Origin: Shewanella zhangzhouensis
Lineage (GTDB): Bacteria; Pseudomonadota; Gammaproteobacteria; Enterobacterales; Shewanellaceae
Assembly: GCF_019457615.1 (NCBI RefSeq)
Contig: NZ_CP080414.1
Location: 3,098,501-3,162,500 of the forward strand
DNA length: 64,000 nucleotides
Direction of reading: 5' to 3'
Shown: positions 54,507-62,671 of the stretch, piece after piece
Numbering within the stretch: the first letter of the stretch is position 1
Layout: every line of letters begins with the position of its first letter
Position numbers and translations under genes: made by a program
Notes under the pieces: model-generated
The model's database searches: none
What the model was told of the DNA's origin: nothing
Seen by the model: only the letters and a program-made list of their open reading frames with translations

Positions 54507-54713
54507 ATGAAAGCCTTACTCGTATTGACGGCCATTGCCCTGCTGGGCGGCTGCGCAGAGCTGAAAGACGCTGGCCGGACCGTTGGCCACACCACCAAAG
54601 AAGTGACCCGCGACATAGGTCACGCCACCCGTGATGCAACCAAGGCCGTTGGCCATGCCTCCCGCGATGCAGTCAACTCAGTTAAAGAAGAGTTGAGCGA
54701 AGAAAAGAACTGA
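54507..54713 (+). CDS. Small lipoprotein with 11-residue repeats
   Basis: This 68-aa protein has AAGGAG at good distance before the ATG at 54507; a longer frame from 54363 has no support. The signal ends in the lipobox LLGGC. The mature part carries three 11-residue units beginning GHTTKEV, GHATRDA and GHASRDA, each of the type GHxxxxxxxx[IV]. Such 11-mers form amphipathic helices, as in apolipoproteins and LEA proteins, and suggest a membrane-surface or stress role. The tail is Glu/Lys-rich. Its stop touches the stop of the convergent thioesterase gene. Confidence 0.8.
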   Translation: MKALLVLTAIALLGGCAELKDAGRTVGHTTKEVTRDIGHATRDATKAVGHASRDAVNSVKEELSEEKN

Positions 54714-55082
54714 TCAGGCCGCTGCCGCCCGCATCCCATGAGGTGCGGGCAGTCCCTTCTCATTCACGTGCACAAACACCAGCTTTTCCACCGTCACCAC
54801 AGGCAACTGGGAAACCTTGTTGCGCACCATGGCCCTTACCGCGATGGAGCTGTGGCCGACACTGATCAGCTCAAAGCCAAACTCCAACACATCACCGGCT
54901 CTGGCCGGGGTGATGAAATTGATTTCAGCGATGATTTTGGTCACATGCCGGTCGCTCTTCATCTGACAGGCAGCAAAGATGGCCGCTTCTTCATCGAGCC
55001 AGCTGAGCAGCTGGCCGCCAAAGAGGGTGTTGGCAGGATTCAGGTGATCGGGTTTAACCAAACGACGGCTTAGGAATTTCAT
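54714..55082 (-). CDS. Acyl-CoA thioesterase, hotdog fold (YciA/ACOT-like)
   Basis: This 122-aa enzyme hydrolyses acyl-CoA to free acid and CoA. Hotdog signatures are VKPDHLNPANTLFGGQLLSWLDEEAAIFA (with the catalytic Asp region) and the second strand TPARAGDVLEFGFELISVGHSSIAV. GGAGG precedes the ATG at 55082. Its length is shorter than YciA (about 132), but all conserved positions visible to me are there. It stands alone and converges on the lipoprotein gene with no base between the stops. Confidence 0.9.
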   Translation of the reverse strand: MKFLSRRLVKPDHLNPANTLFGGQLLSWLDEEAAIFAACQMKSDRHVTKIIAEINFITPARAGDVLEFGFELISVGHSSIAVRAMVRNKVSQLPVVTVEKLVFVHVNEKGLPAPHGMRAAAA

Positions 55083-55232
55083 GGGGCGTCCTCCGTGATA
55101 GTGGGCCCCATGACTAAAGCAACCTCTAAGCCAATATTTTAAATCTTATATTTCAATAAATTAAAAATACCACCTGTTATAAATCACTGATTTCTGCACC
55201 AGGAATGCGCGTCATGCACATTAACAGCGCAA

Positions 55233-56243
55233 TCAGAGCGCGTTTTTCAGCGCCGCCACGAAGGCCAGAACTGCGTCGCGACTGATGTCATTGTGGGTGA
55301 CCAGACGCAAATTTTGGGAAGGGCTGATAATAAAGCCCTGGCTCGCCAACTCGGCGGCAATGCGCTTGATGTCGATATGCTCGGCAACCCTGGCGAACAC
55401 CATATTGGTCTGGATTGAAGCCGTGTTGACCTCAAAACCATCAATGATCGACAACTCACGGCCAAGGAGCGCGGCATTGTCGTGATCCTCGGCCAGCCTT
55501 TGCCACTGAGACTCCAGCGCTATGATGCCCGCAGCGGCCAGAATCCCCGCCTGGCGCATGCCACCGCCCAGCATTTTACGCCAGCGACGTGCCTTTTTAA
55601 TCAGTCTGTCATCCCCCAGCAGCAAAGAGCCCACTGGCGCACACAGTCCCTTGGAAAGACACAGGGAAACAGAATCAAAGTGCCCGGCAATCTCGGCCAT
55701 TGGCCTGTTAACCGCCACCGCCGCATTGGCAAGGCGGGCGCCATCGAGGTGAATTTTAAGACCCCGGTTAAAGGCCAGCGCCTGTGCATCGGCCAGATAC
55801 TCCACAGGCAGCACCTTGCCACCTATGGTGTTTTCCAGGCTAAGCAATCGTGTACGGGCATAGTGCACATCATCGGGTTTAATGGCGGCTTCTATGTCGC
55901 TAAGGGCGATGGTGCCATCGGCCTGATTGAGCAGCGGTTGGGGCTGAATGCTGCCAAGCACGGCGGCGCCGCCCCCCTCAAACCGGTAGTTGTGGGCATC
56001 CTGACCGCAGATATACTCATCTCCACGCTCACAATGGCTCATCAGTGCCAGCAGATTGGCCTGGGTACCGGAGCTGGTAAAGAGTGCAGCATCAAACCCC
56101 AGCATCTCGGCCGCCATGGCCTCCAGACGATTAACCGTAGGATCGTCACCATACACATCGTCCCCCACCTGGGCCTGTGACATAGCCTGGCGCATCGCTG
56201 CGGTTGGCTGAGTGACTGTATCGCTTCTGAAATCTGCCTTCAT
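55233..56243 (-). CDS. ltaE: Low-specificity L-threonine aldolase
   Basis: LtaE splits L-threonine and L-allo-threonine into glycine and acetaldehyde with pyridoxal phosphate (336 aa; 333 in E. coli). The N-terminus DFRSDTVTQPTAAMRQAM and GDDVYGDDPTVNRLE are diagnostic. The PLP Lys is in SLCLSKGLCAPVGSLL. GGGGGAT precedes the ATG at 56243; the frame extends 37 codons upstream but those residues are not family sequence. It is a single gene. Confidence 0.96.
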   Translation of the reverse strand: MKADFRSDTVTQPTAAMRQAMSQAQVGDDVYGDDPTVNRLEAMAAEMLGFDAALFTSSGTQANLLALMSHCERGDEYICGQDAHNYRFEGGGAAVLGSIQPQPLLNQADGTIALSDIEAAIKPDDVHYARTRLLSLENTIGGKVLPVEYLADAQALAFNRGLKIHLDGARLANAAVAVNRPMAEIAGHFDSVSLCLSKGLCAPVGSLLLGDDRLIKKARRWRKMLGGGMRQAGILAAAGIIALESQWQRLAEDHDNAALLGRELSIIDGFEVNTASIQTNMVFARVAEHIDIKRIAAELASQGFIISPSQNLRLVTHNDISRDAVLAFVAALKNAL

Positions 56244-56453
56244 GCTAATCCCCCGGGGTAGTAATACAACTGACTGGCCGATTATCCAGACCTTACCACC
56301 TGAAGGCCAGCATCTTTGTGCCGTCCCCTGCTGACACCGGCTGAAACAACTCATTCACACATAACAAAAACTAATACTTCCAGAAAGTTAATCTTGATTG
56401 AAAAGCCCTGCAGTTAGGGCAGAATGCGGCTTTTACCCAAGAGACGTCTTCCT

Positions 56454-57086
56454 TTGGAACAAACAGAATTTATTATGCTGCTGTGGCTCATCGGTATACT
56501 GGCCGAAGCCATGACAGGCGCCCTTGCCGCCGGACGCAAACAGATGGATCTCTTTGGGGTGGTGATCATAGGTCTGGTGACCGCCATCGGTGGCGGCACC
56601 CTGAGGGATATGCTCCTTGGCAACTATCCGCTGATATGGATTGCCAACTGGCACTACCTGATTGCCATTGCCGCAGCCTCGCTGCTGACGGTGCTTATCG
56701 CCCCGCTGATGCGCTATCTTGGCCGTCTATTCCTGGCCATCGATGCCCTTGGCCTGGCGGTGTTTTCCATTACCGGCGCCCAAAAAACCCTGATGTTGGG
56801 CTATAGCCCCGTGGTCGCTGTGGCCATGGGGGTGGTCACCGGCGTCTTTGGCGGTGTGCTCAGAGACATTTTATGCAATGAGATCCCACTGATTTTCAGA
56901 CGGGAGTTTTATGCTCTGGCGTCACTGCTTACCGCCAGCCTTTACGTGCTGCTGGCGCTCAGTGGTTTTGGCGGCTGGCCAAGCCTGCTGGGCTGTTTGA
57001 TGCTGGGATTCGGGCTGCGCATGTGTGCCATCCGTTACCACTGGTCAATGCCCACTTTTAACTATCAGAGCGATGCTCACCACTGA
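56454..57086 (+). CDS. UPF0126/TRIC family membrane protein (YicG-like)
   Basis: This inner-membrane protein of about 210 aa has seven hydrophobic segments in two repeats. Motifs GALAAGRKQMDLFGVVIIGLV and TAIGGGTLRDMLLG, repeated as GVFGGVLRDILCNEIP, define UPF0126, now linked to trimeric intracellular cation (TRIC) channels. The start is uncertain: TTG at 56454 has AAGAGACG before it, ATG at 56424 has AGGGCAG very close, and ATG at 56475 would begin at the first membrane segment. Its function here is inferred from the family only. Confidence 0.88.
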   Translation: MEQTEFIMLLWLIGILAEAMTGALAAGRKQMDLFGVVIIGLVTAIGGGTLRDMLLGNYPLIWIANWHYLIAIAAASLLTVLIAPLMRYLGRLFLAIDALGLAVFSITGAQKTLMLGYSPVVAVAMGVVTGVFGGVLRDILCNEIPLIFRREFYALASLLTASLYVLLALSGFGGWPSLLGCLMLGFGLRMCAIRYHWSMPTFNYQSDAHH

Positions 57087-57095
57087 GTCCCACAT

Positions 57096-57124
57096 AAAAA
57101 ACGCCGGCATTGCCGGCGTTTTCG
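57096..57124. terminator. Bidirectional terminator between the UPF0126 gene and tpx
   Basis: AAAAAACGCCGGCA-T-TGCCGGCGTTTTC; the arms ACGCCGGCA and TGCCGGCGT pair fully between the convergent genes. Confidence 0.92.
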
Positions 57125-57700
57125 TTATTGCTGACTGATGTCTTTCAAGGCTGCGAGGGCCGCATCGTAATCCGGATGATGACTGACTTCACCAACCAAC
57201 TCTTTGTATCTTAAGGTGCCCTCGGCATCCACGATAAAGATGCTGCGGGCGAGCAAACCTCTATCTTCTATCAACAGGCCGTACTCCTCGGCAAAGTTAC
57301 GCCAAACTGAGTCTGACAATACCTGAATATTCTCAACCCCTTCAGTCTTGCAAAAACGCTTTTGCGCGAAAGGCAGGTCGGTGCTCAGGGTCAGCATCAC
57401 CACGGACTTGCCATCAAACTTACCCACTTCGTCATTGAAGCGCTTGGTTTGCAACGCACACACACCGGTATCCAGGCTGGGAACGGCACTGATAAGAACC
57501 GTTTTGCCTTTAAAATCGCTAAGAGCAACCGGCTTAAATGAAGCATCGACTACCCTAAACCCCGGTGCGGTTTCACCCACCTGCGGCAGGGTTCCCGACA
57601 ACATCACCTGCTTGCCCCCCATGGTGACACTGTCTCTGTCCTGGGCCATACCCTGGGCAGCAACCAGGACCAAGCCTATGCATAACGCCTTTTTGAACAT
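57125..57700 (-). CDS. tpx: Thiol peroxidase Tpx with signal peptide
   Basis: Tpx is an atypical 2-Cys peroxiredoxin that reduces lipid and hydrogen peroxides (191 aa). The peroxidatic Cys81 lies in PSLDTGVCALQTKRF and the resolving Cys117 in AQKRFCKTEGVEN; VTMGGKQVMLSGTLPQVGETAPGF is the family N-terminus. Before it, MFKKALCIGLVLVAAQGMAQ is a clear signal peptide, so this copy should work in the periplasm, whereas many Tpx (about 167 aa) are cytoplasmic. GGGAGA precedes the ATG at 57700. Confidence 0.95.
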   Translation of the reverse strand: MFKKALCIGLVLVAAQGMAQDRDSVTMGGKQVMLSGTLPQVGETAPGFRVVDASFKPVALSDFKGKTVLISAVPSLDTGVCALQTKRFNDEVGKFDGKSVVMLTLSTDLPFAQKRFCKTEGVENIQVLSDSVWRNFAEEYGLLIEDRGLLARSIFIVDAEGTLRYKELVGEVSHHPDYDAALAALKDISQQ

Positions 57701-57769
57701 TGTTTTTCTCCCTGTCATCAACCGATAGCTGAGTGTTGCAAAGTGTGGCCAATACCGCCAGCCCTGGCA

Positions 57770-57798
57770 TAAAAAAGCCGGCGATTGCCGGCTTTTTA
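57770..57798 (-). terminator. Terminator after mscS
   Basis: AAAAAGCCGGC-GATT-GCCGGCTTTTT lies 13 bases past the mscS stop, between mscS and tpx on the minus strand; both flanks carry A/T runs. Confidence 0.85.
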
Positions 57799-57810
57799 CA
57801 TTGCTGCAGC

Positions 57811-58638
57811 TTACTTGGCCGCAGGCAATTCCTTCACATGGATATCCATCTGAGGATATGGGATACCAATGTTATTGGCATCGAGGGCATTTTTGATTTG
57901 CTCGGTCAGCTCAAACTTGGCGGCCCAGAAATCAGCACCCTTAACCCAGGGACGCACCACAAAGTTAATGGAAGAGGCACCCAGTTCACTCAGGGCAACG
58001 GTATAAGCCGGGTCTTTAAGCACGTACTGGTTGTTGTCCAGAATGTCGGTCAGGACTTTCTTGGTCAGCTTGATATCGGCGTCGTAGGCAACACCAATCA
58101 CCATGTCCACACGGCGCTTGTCCATGGCAGAGTAGTTGGTGATGGTACCATTCATGATGGCAGAGTTGGGCGCAACGATAACCTTGTTGTCAGGCGTACG
58201 CAGCTTGGTGGAGAAAATGGTGATTTCATCCACGGTACCGGCGATGCCAGCCGCTTCGATGTAGTCACCCACGCGGCATGGACGGAACAGCACCATAAGG
58301 ACACCGGCAGCGAAGTTGGACAAAGAGCCCTGCAGCGCCAAGCCAACAGCCAGACCGGCGGCACCGATAACGGCAACCAGAGAGGCAGTCTGTACTCCGA
58401 TTTGCCCCAGGGTGGCGATAACGGTGAAAACAAACACCACAGCCCAGGCCAGGTTGGCCACAAAAGAAGTAACAGTGGGGTCAACCTTGCGGTTGTTCAG
58501 CATCTTGGTGGTTAACTTCTTCACTAAATTGGAGAAGTACTTACCGACCAGGAAAATGATAATGGCAAAAATGACTTTCAGACCGTAGGTCATGATCAGC
58601 TCTGGAGCCTGATCGATTAATCCTTGGATATTATCCAT
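57811..58638 (-). CDS. mscS: Small-conductance mechanosensitive channel MscS
   Basis: MscS opens under membrane tension to release solutes on osmotic downshock (275 aa; 286 in E. coli). Three transmembrane helices (about 15-40, 60-85, 90-125) end in the pore helix VIGAAGLAVGLALQGSLSNFAAGVL. The cytoplasmic vestibule follows, with VGDYIEAAGIAGTVDEITIFSTKLRTPDN and a C-terminal beta barrel. It lies 31 bases after the OmpA-like gene on the same strand, so the two may share a promoter. Confidence 0.97.
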   Translation of the reverse strand: MDNIQGLIDQAPELIMTYGLKVIFAIIIFLVGKYFSNLVKKLTTKMLNNRKVDPTVTSFVANLAWAVVFVFTVIATLGQIGVQTASLVAVIGAAGLAVGLALQGSLSNFAAGVLMVLFRPCRVGDYIEAAGIAGTVDEITIFSTKLRTPDNKVIVAPNSAIMNGTITNYSAMDKRRVDMVIGVAYDADIKLTKKVLTDILDNNQYVLKDPAYTVALSELGASSINFVVRPWVKGADFWAAKFELTEQIKNALDANNIGIPYPQMDIHVKELPAAK

Positions 58639-58669
58639 GAAATTACTCCCTTAACTTAAAAACACTGTG

Positions 58670-59233
58670 CTATTCAACGAGTATCAAAATATCGACACGG
58701 CGGTTTTGTTGTCGGCCAATCTCGGAGTTATTGGGGGCAACGGGCATTGACTCCCCAAAGGATGCTGTCGTTATTCTCGCTTTAGGGAAAGCAAAATCCA
58801 TGGCGAGAGTGGCAGCAACATTGTCAGCCCGCTCGGCTGACAAGCGATAATTGGCCGCATCAGTTCCTATGTCGTCTGTGTGTCCCTGAAGCAGCAACGA
58901 GACAGGGTCTGCCTCGATACTCTTTGCCAACCACGCCAGCTTGGCGGCAGCTTCAAAAGGCACGAACGCCGATCCAAAATCAAAATAGATCGACAGGATT
59001 TCACCTTGGTGACAAGTGGATGGGTATGGATACATCTGTGACGTCATCAGACACACAGGAGCAGGCGCGCTGACCGGAATAATACACCCGTTGGCTCCCA
59101 CTCTGCTGCCCACCGGCGTACCGGGACAGGCATCCTTGAAATCAGGTACTCCATCTCCATCTTTGTCGCTTACCGCATGCAAAGACGAACTCAAGAGTAC
59201 CGCCAGCACACCAACGCAAAGCCAAGGGTTCAT
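58670..59233 (-). CDS. OmpA-family outer-membrane/peptidoglycan-binding protein
   Basis: This 187-aa exported protein has a signal peptide (MNPWLCVGVLAVLLSSSLHA), one calcium-binding thrombospondin-type-3 segment (DKDGDGVPDFKDACPGTP), and a C-terminal OmpA-like domain (about 80-187) with GHTDDIGTDAANYRLSAERA and NRRVDILI. It lacks the beta-barrel of OmpA, so it probably tethers to peptidoglycan without crossing the outer membrane. GGGAT lies before the ATG at 59233. It is directly upstream of mscS on the same strand. Confidence 0.9.
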   Translation of the reverse strand: MNPWLCVGVLAVLLSSSLHAVSDKDGDGVPDFKDACPGTPVGSRVGANGCIIPVSAPAPVCLMTSQMYPYPSTCHQGEILSIYFDFGSAFVPFEAAAKLAWLAKSIEADPVSLLLQGHTDDIGTDAANYRLSAERADNVAATLAMDFAFPKARITTASFGESMPVAPNNSEIGRQQNRRVDILILVE

Positions 59234-59388
59234 AGTGAAATCCCGGGATGTGTTAATCATCGCCGGACATTCCGGCAGTCGGGGTTATCAACCCCAATCA
59301 ACAACGAGAGATATTTTACTGCTTAATTTGCAAAGAAAAAGGATTTTGTTCGACGTCAACCAAAAGCCTAGCAGCACTGCCCGGGAAT

Positions 59389-59898
59389 TCAATCAATCGA
59401 CTGAGATTCTGCGGCAGCGGATACCGGCATAGCCTGATTGTGCCACTGCTGCCAGAGAGTCAGGCGGCAACGGTCAGGATCCTCATCGGCAGCGAGGGCC
59501 CTCATACCGGCAAGCAGGCGCGCCAGCAGCGCCTTGTCTTCGTCGAGCCAGGAGTGATAAAGCGGGGTATAGAAACCATGGCGGCCACCCAGGTCGAGTT
59601 GGGTATCAAAACCACGGCGAATGCCATTGAGGCACAGGGCCCTGGCCTTGAAATGGCGACGTTCCTGATAGGGTAAACCCAGCTTAGCGGGTACCGCCGA
59701 ATAAAGGAGGATAAGGGCCAGAGTGCCGGGCGGCGTTGCCTGCCAGTGTTCCAACTCCCCCTGATTTGCCTGCTCAAGCAACATGCCCCAGTAGGCTTGA
59801 TGGCTCGCCATAGGCTCAGCAAATTCAAATGCACCCGCCCCGTGAGCATCGTGCGCCTGCTGTTCGGCAGTAAACCAAGAGGTCAGAAATGACTGCAT
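59389..59898 (-). CDS. DUF924 family protein
   Basis: This 169-aa protein matches the DUF924 pattern, helical and TPR-like: LTSWFTAEQQ at the start, GTLALILLYSAVPAKLG where most relatives have LLDQFPRN, then the ending FYTPLYHSWLDEDKALL. The central motif is diverged, so the member is atypical. ATG 59898 is preferred over 59955, because the latter's extra 19 residues look unlike family sequence. Function is unknown. It is flanked by unrelated single genes. Confidence 0.8.
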   Translation of the reverse strand: MQSFLTSWFTAEQQAHDAHGAGAFEFAEPMASHQAYWGMLLEQANQGELEHWQATPPGTLALILLYSAVPAKLGLPYQERRHFKARALCLNGIRRGFDTQLDLGGRHGFYTPLYHSWLDEDKALLARLLAGMRALAADEDPDRCRLTLWQQWHNQAMPVSAAAESQSID

Positions 59899-59986
59899 AT
59901 TTTTCTTATTCCCTATCGAAAAGCCACAGGCCAGGTAAAAGTTTGGCAGAGCCAAAGCTTATCAGCCGCGCGCCTTGCGGGCTTCT

Positions 59987-60436
59987 CTACTTTGGTCGTA
60001 CGGCCATCTCATGCTCAAACCAGCGGTGTCTTATTTCATCGTACAGCCAGTAGAATACGAGCCCATAGAGAAGAAAAAACATCAAAAAGCCCGCCTCCAG
60101 CAGCAACGCCTGCCACAGGCTGATATCAAGAAACCAGGCTACCGAGGGTAAGGTCGCCAGCATCAGCCCCAGCTCGAACCCCAGAATATGGCCAACCCTG
60201 AGTACTGCGGTTTTGCGCAGCCTAAAGTGTTGGCAAAAGCGCTCGAATCCCTGATTGTAAAAATAGCTCCAGCAAACGGCATAAAGGCTAAGCGAGGCCG
60301 CGACAATCATCATTTCCCCGGGATGATGTCCACCAATCAAGGTTGACAGCGGCACCAACAGCAGCAGTGCTATGCCCTCAAACAGTAACGCCTGCAACAG
60401 CCTTTCACGGCGACTTTTAATGACTGTACTTCCCAT
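59987..60436 (-). CDS. PACE family (AceI-like) multidrug/biocide efflux protein
   Basis: This 149-aa inner-membrane protein has four helices formed by two 'bacterial transmembrane pair' repeats: RRERLLQALLFEGIALLLLVPL and RVGHILGFELGLMLATLPSVAWF. The conserved Glu of the first helix (LLFEG) is present. PACE proteins such as Acinetobacter AceI export chlorhexidine or short diamines with protons. GAGG precedes the ATG at 60436. It diverges from a LysR regulator, as aceI does from aceR, which supports induced expression. Confidence 0.88.
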   Translation of the reverse strand: MGSTVIKSRRERLLQALLFEGIALLLLVPLSTLIGGHHPGEMMIVAASLSLYAVCWSYFYNQGFERFCQHFRLRKTAVLRVGHILGFELGLMLATLPSVAWFLDISLWQALLLEAGFLMFFLLYGLVFYWLYDEIRHRWFEHEMAVRPK

Positions 60437-60484
60437 GGAAAACCTCGTGATGAATAGGGCACTCACAGGATTACCCATCTGCTA

Positions 60485-60497
60485 TTATGTGCAATAA
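60485..60497. promoter_or_regulatory. Candidate LysR box (T-N11-A) between PACE and LysR genes
   Basis: TTAT-GTGCA-ATAA is a short inverted repeat fitting the T-N11-A rule. It lies 26 bases from the LysR start and 48 from the PACE start. Confidence 0.45.
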
Positions 60498-60523
60498 AGT
60501 TAGCTACCATCTGGATATTCGAT

Positions 60524-61405
60524 ATGTTATCGAACGAACAACTCTTGTGTTTTGTCACCACAGTGGATGAAGGGTCCTTTTCAGCGGCCGCCCGAAAACT
60601 GAGTAAAGTGCAATCCGCTGTGAGCCAACAGGTGATTAATATGGAGATTGACTGCGGCCACAGTCTGTTTGAGCGCAGCGGACGTTATCCCACACTGACT
60701 GAGGCAGGCCAGCGACTGCTACCCTATGCCCGTGCCGTGCTCAGTCAGCAGCAGCGGCTTGAACGGCAACTGACGCTGCTCGATATGGCCCTCCCCAATC
60801 GATTGACGCTGGCACACGACGAAGGAATTGAGATAGATAAGACGCTGATGATATTAAGGTTACTGGCCGAAAAGCAGCCTGGGCTCAGCATCGAGCTGCT
60901 TTCGGCTTCCAGCAGCGACATTATTAAAATGGTCCAGCAGGGGCGCGCCAATGCCGGACTGGTATTCAGTGAAACCCTCTACCCCGAGGGAGTGGATTTC
61001 GAATCCGTTGGTGGCGTGCATTTTGAGCCCGTTGTGGCAAGTCACCACCCGCTTGCCGCTATGCGCCTTACCCACGTGGATGAACTTAAGTTGCACCGGC
61101 AGTTGGTGATTGGCTCAAGAGCCATGGGGCATTCAGTCTTCAGCGCTCCCCACTCACCTGACGTCTGGTATGCCGATAATTACCACGTGCTTTTGACCAT
61201 GGTGCAGGAAGGGTTTGGCTGGGCACTGCTTCCGAGTCACCTGGTAAGAGACGGTTTAGCGTCAGCCACCCTTATGCCTCTGCCGGTGGACTTTGAGGCC
61301 CTCGGCTGGCACGCCAACGTGGATATTATTCAGCATCAGAGTCTGTCGATGCAGCCCCTCGGGAAAGAGCTCCGCGCTCTGGTAAGGGATGAGGGTGTTC
61401 GATGA
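60524..61405 (+). CDS. LysR-family transcriptional regulator, divergent from PACE efflux gene
   Basis: This 293-aa regulator has the N-terminal DNA-binding domain NEQLLCFVTTVDEGSFSAAARKLSKVQSAVSQQVINME (about 3-62) and a LysR substrate-binding domain (about 90-290). Divergent placement next to the AceI-like pump suggests it activates that pump in response to its substrate. GGATATTCGAT precedes the ATG. The inducer cannot be read from sequence. A bidirectional terminator follows. Confidence 0.92.
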   Translation: MLSNEQLLCFVTTVDEGSFSAAARKLSKVQSAVSQQVINMEIDCGHSLFERSGRYPTLTEAGQRLLPYARAVLSQQQRLERQLTLLDMALPNRLTLAHDEGIEIDKTLMILRLLAEKQPGLSIELLSASSSDIIKMVQQGRANAGLVFSETLYPEGVDFESVGGVHFEPVVASHHPLAAMRLTHVDELKLHRQLVIGSRAMGHSVFSAPHSPDVWYADNYHVLLTMVQEGFGWALLPSHLVRDGLASATLMPLPVDFEALGWHANVDIIQHQSLSMQPLGKELRALVRDEGVR

Positions 61406-61435
61406 TTGCGATAAAAAAGCGCTGAAAAAGCGGCA

Positions 61436-61467
61436 ATAAAAAAGCGACCCATGGTCGCTTTTTTATT
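61436..61467. terminator. Bidirectional terminator after the LysR gene
   Basis: AAAAAAGCGACC-CAT-GGTCGCTTTTTT is perfect and lies between convergent genes. Confidence 0.94.
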
Positions 61468-61477
61468 GCACCGAGCC

Positions 61478-62038
61478 TTACTTGGCGTCGGGTTTTGGCG
61501 GGTAATTCAGCATCACACCGGCCACGGCTTCACGCACCTTGGCTTCACGTTCCTGTGGCGTGTTGCTGTCGCGAATGGTATCGGCCACTGAGCCGCGCCA
61601 CACCAACTTACCGGATTTATTATCAATTAAATCAATAATTAGTGTACCAACTTCATACTCGCGCACCGTGGTTTGAGTCTGCACATTACCACCCCAGCCC
61701 CAACCCGGGCCCCAGTATGGGTTATAGCCATAGCTGGTGTTGAAGGTGTCGACATTGATTTTCTTATCGACCTTGGTGAGGTAGTTCACCAGCAGATCGG
61801 CACCGGCGGCCTCTGACTTACTGAATCCCTTTTGACCGAGTTCAGTCTCGATGGCATCACGCACCCTTTGATCCATCAGGCCATCGAGGTGATAACCGGC
61901 TTCATCGTCTTTCTTTTCTACCCAGGCATAGGTTTTGTATTGGTTGAAAGTCACTCCGGGATCGAAGTCCCAGCTGGTTTTCATACTGGAACAGGCACTG
62001 AGGGCCAGCAAGGCCGCCGCAACTACAATCTTTTTCAT
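61478..62038 (-). CDS. DUF4136 lipoprotein
   Basis: This 186-aa protein has a signal peptide ending in the lipobox LSAC, so it is membrane-anchored by lipid. The DUF4136 features are the early FNQYKTYAWVEKKDDEAG and the late VGTLIIDLIDNKSGKLVWRGSV with ADTI. A short Trp/Gly/Pro patch (PYWGPGWGWGG) lies in between. GGAGAG precedes the ATG at 62038. The function of the family is not established. A Fur box lies about 140 bases upstream, nearer the opposite gene. Confidence 0.9.
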   Translation of the reverse strand: MKKIVVAAALLALSACSSMKTSWDFDPGVTFNQYKTYAWVEKKDDEAGYHLDGLMDQRVRDAIETELGQKGFSKSEAAGADLLVNYLTKVDKKINVDTFNTSYGYNPYWGPGWGWGGNVQTQTTVREYEVGTLIIDLIDNKSGKLVWRGSVADTIRDSNTPQEREAKVREAVAGVMLNYPPKPDAK

Positions 62039-62179
62039 AAAGGGTCTCTCCGAAGCAAAGTCTTCTGCCCTTTCAGACAGATAAGAGGCAATTAGGTTCA
62101 GCTTAACTGTGCTTTTTGTGACTAACAACTGAAATTACCACAAATGCAAAATCGAATCTTGACCCATTGCCACCACTTG

Positions 62180-62196
62180 TTGATAATAATTATCAA
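62180..62196. promoter_or_regulatory. Fur box (7-1-7 palindrome)
   Basis: TTGATAATAATTATCAA contains TGATAAT-A-ATTATCA, an exact fit to the Fur 7-1-7 consensus. It ends 32 bases before the ATG of the 109-aa membrane protein, where it would cover the promoter. Iron-dependent repression is inferred. Confidence 0.8.
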
Positions 62197-62228
62197 TTAG
62201 ATTTAATTTCATTCAGGCAGGGAGTCTT

Positions 62229-62558
62229 ATGTATTGGTTTATTGCAGCCGCCGTCATTGCATCCGTTATCGCGCTATTTGGTCCCCGCTCCGTCCCCGCA
62301 ACAGGCCCGGTAAAGGCAGATTCCACACAGGTCGGTATTTCAGGCAGCCACTACAGCCTGTTACTCCTGGCTGTACTGGTTTCGCTGTGGCTGCTTTTTA
62401 CCCAGTCTTCAGCGGATAAAATGTTGCCTGTTGCCCTGACGCTGGGACTGACCGCTACCTGCGCGACCTTACTGGTGACCAAATTGCAGTCGTTGCTGCT
62501 TCCCTGCGCCCTTGTTACCACCATTCTGCTTATCCTTAATTTTCTGAATATGTTTTAA
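62229..62558 (+). CDS. Small membrane protein, probably Fur-regulated
   Basis: This 109-aa protein has four hydrophobic segments (about 2-18, 42-58, 66-83, 88-107). The ATG follows GGGAG. I do not recognise a family. A perfect Fur box just upstream and a terminator directly after mark it as a single, iron-responsive gene. Gene context gives no partner: the neighbours are a DUF4136 lipoprotein and yciH. It may be involved in iron uptake or adaptation to iron limitation, but only regulation supports that. Confidence 0.8.
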   Translation: MYWFIAAAVIASVIALFGPRSVPATGPVKADSTQVGISGSHYSLLLLAVLVSLWLLFTQSSADKMLPVALTLGLTATCATLLVTKLQSLLLPCALVTTILLILNFLNMF

Positions 62559-62572
62559 CCTCTTATCCAGAC

Positions 62573-62606
62573 AAAACACCACCTTAAGGGTGGTGTTTTG
62601 TTTTTT
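62573..62606 (+). terminator. Rho-independent terminator after the Fur-box gene
   Basis: AAAACACCACC-TTAAG-GGTGGTGTTTT is followed by GTTTTTT. Confidence 0.92.
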
Positions 62607-62671
62607 ATCGCCACAACATATATTTGCCGACTCTGGTAAACTGACTAAAAGAGACTGTGGCAGAGTGAACT

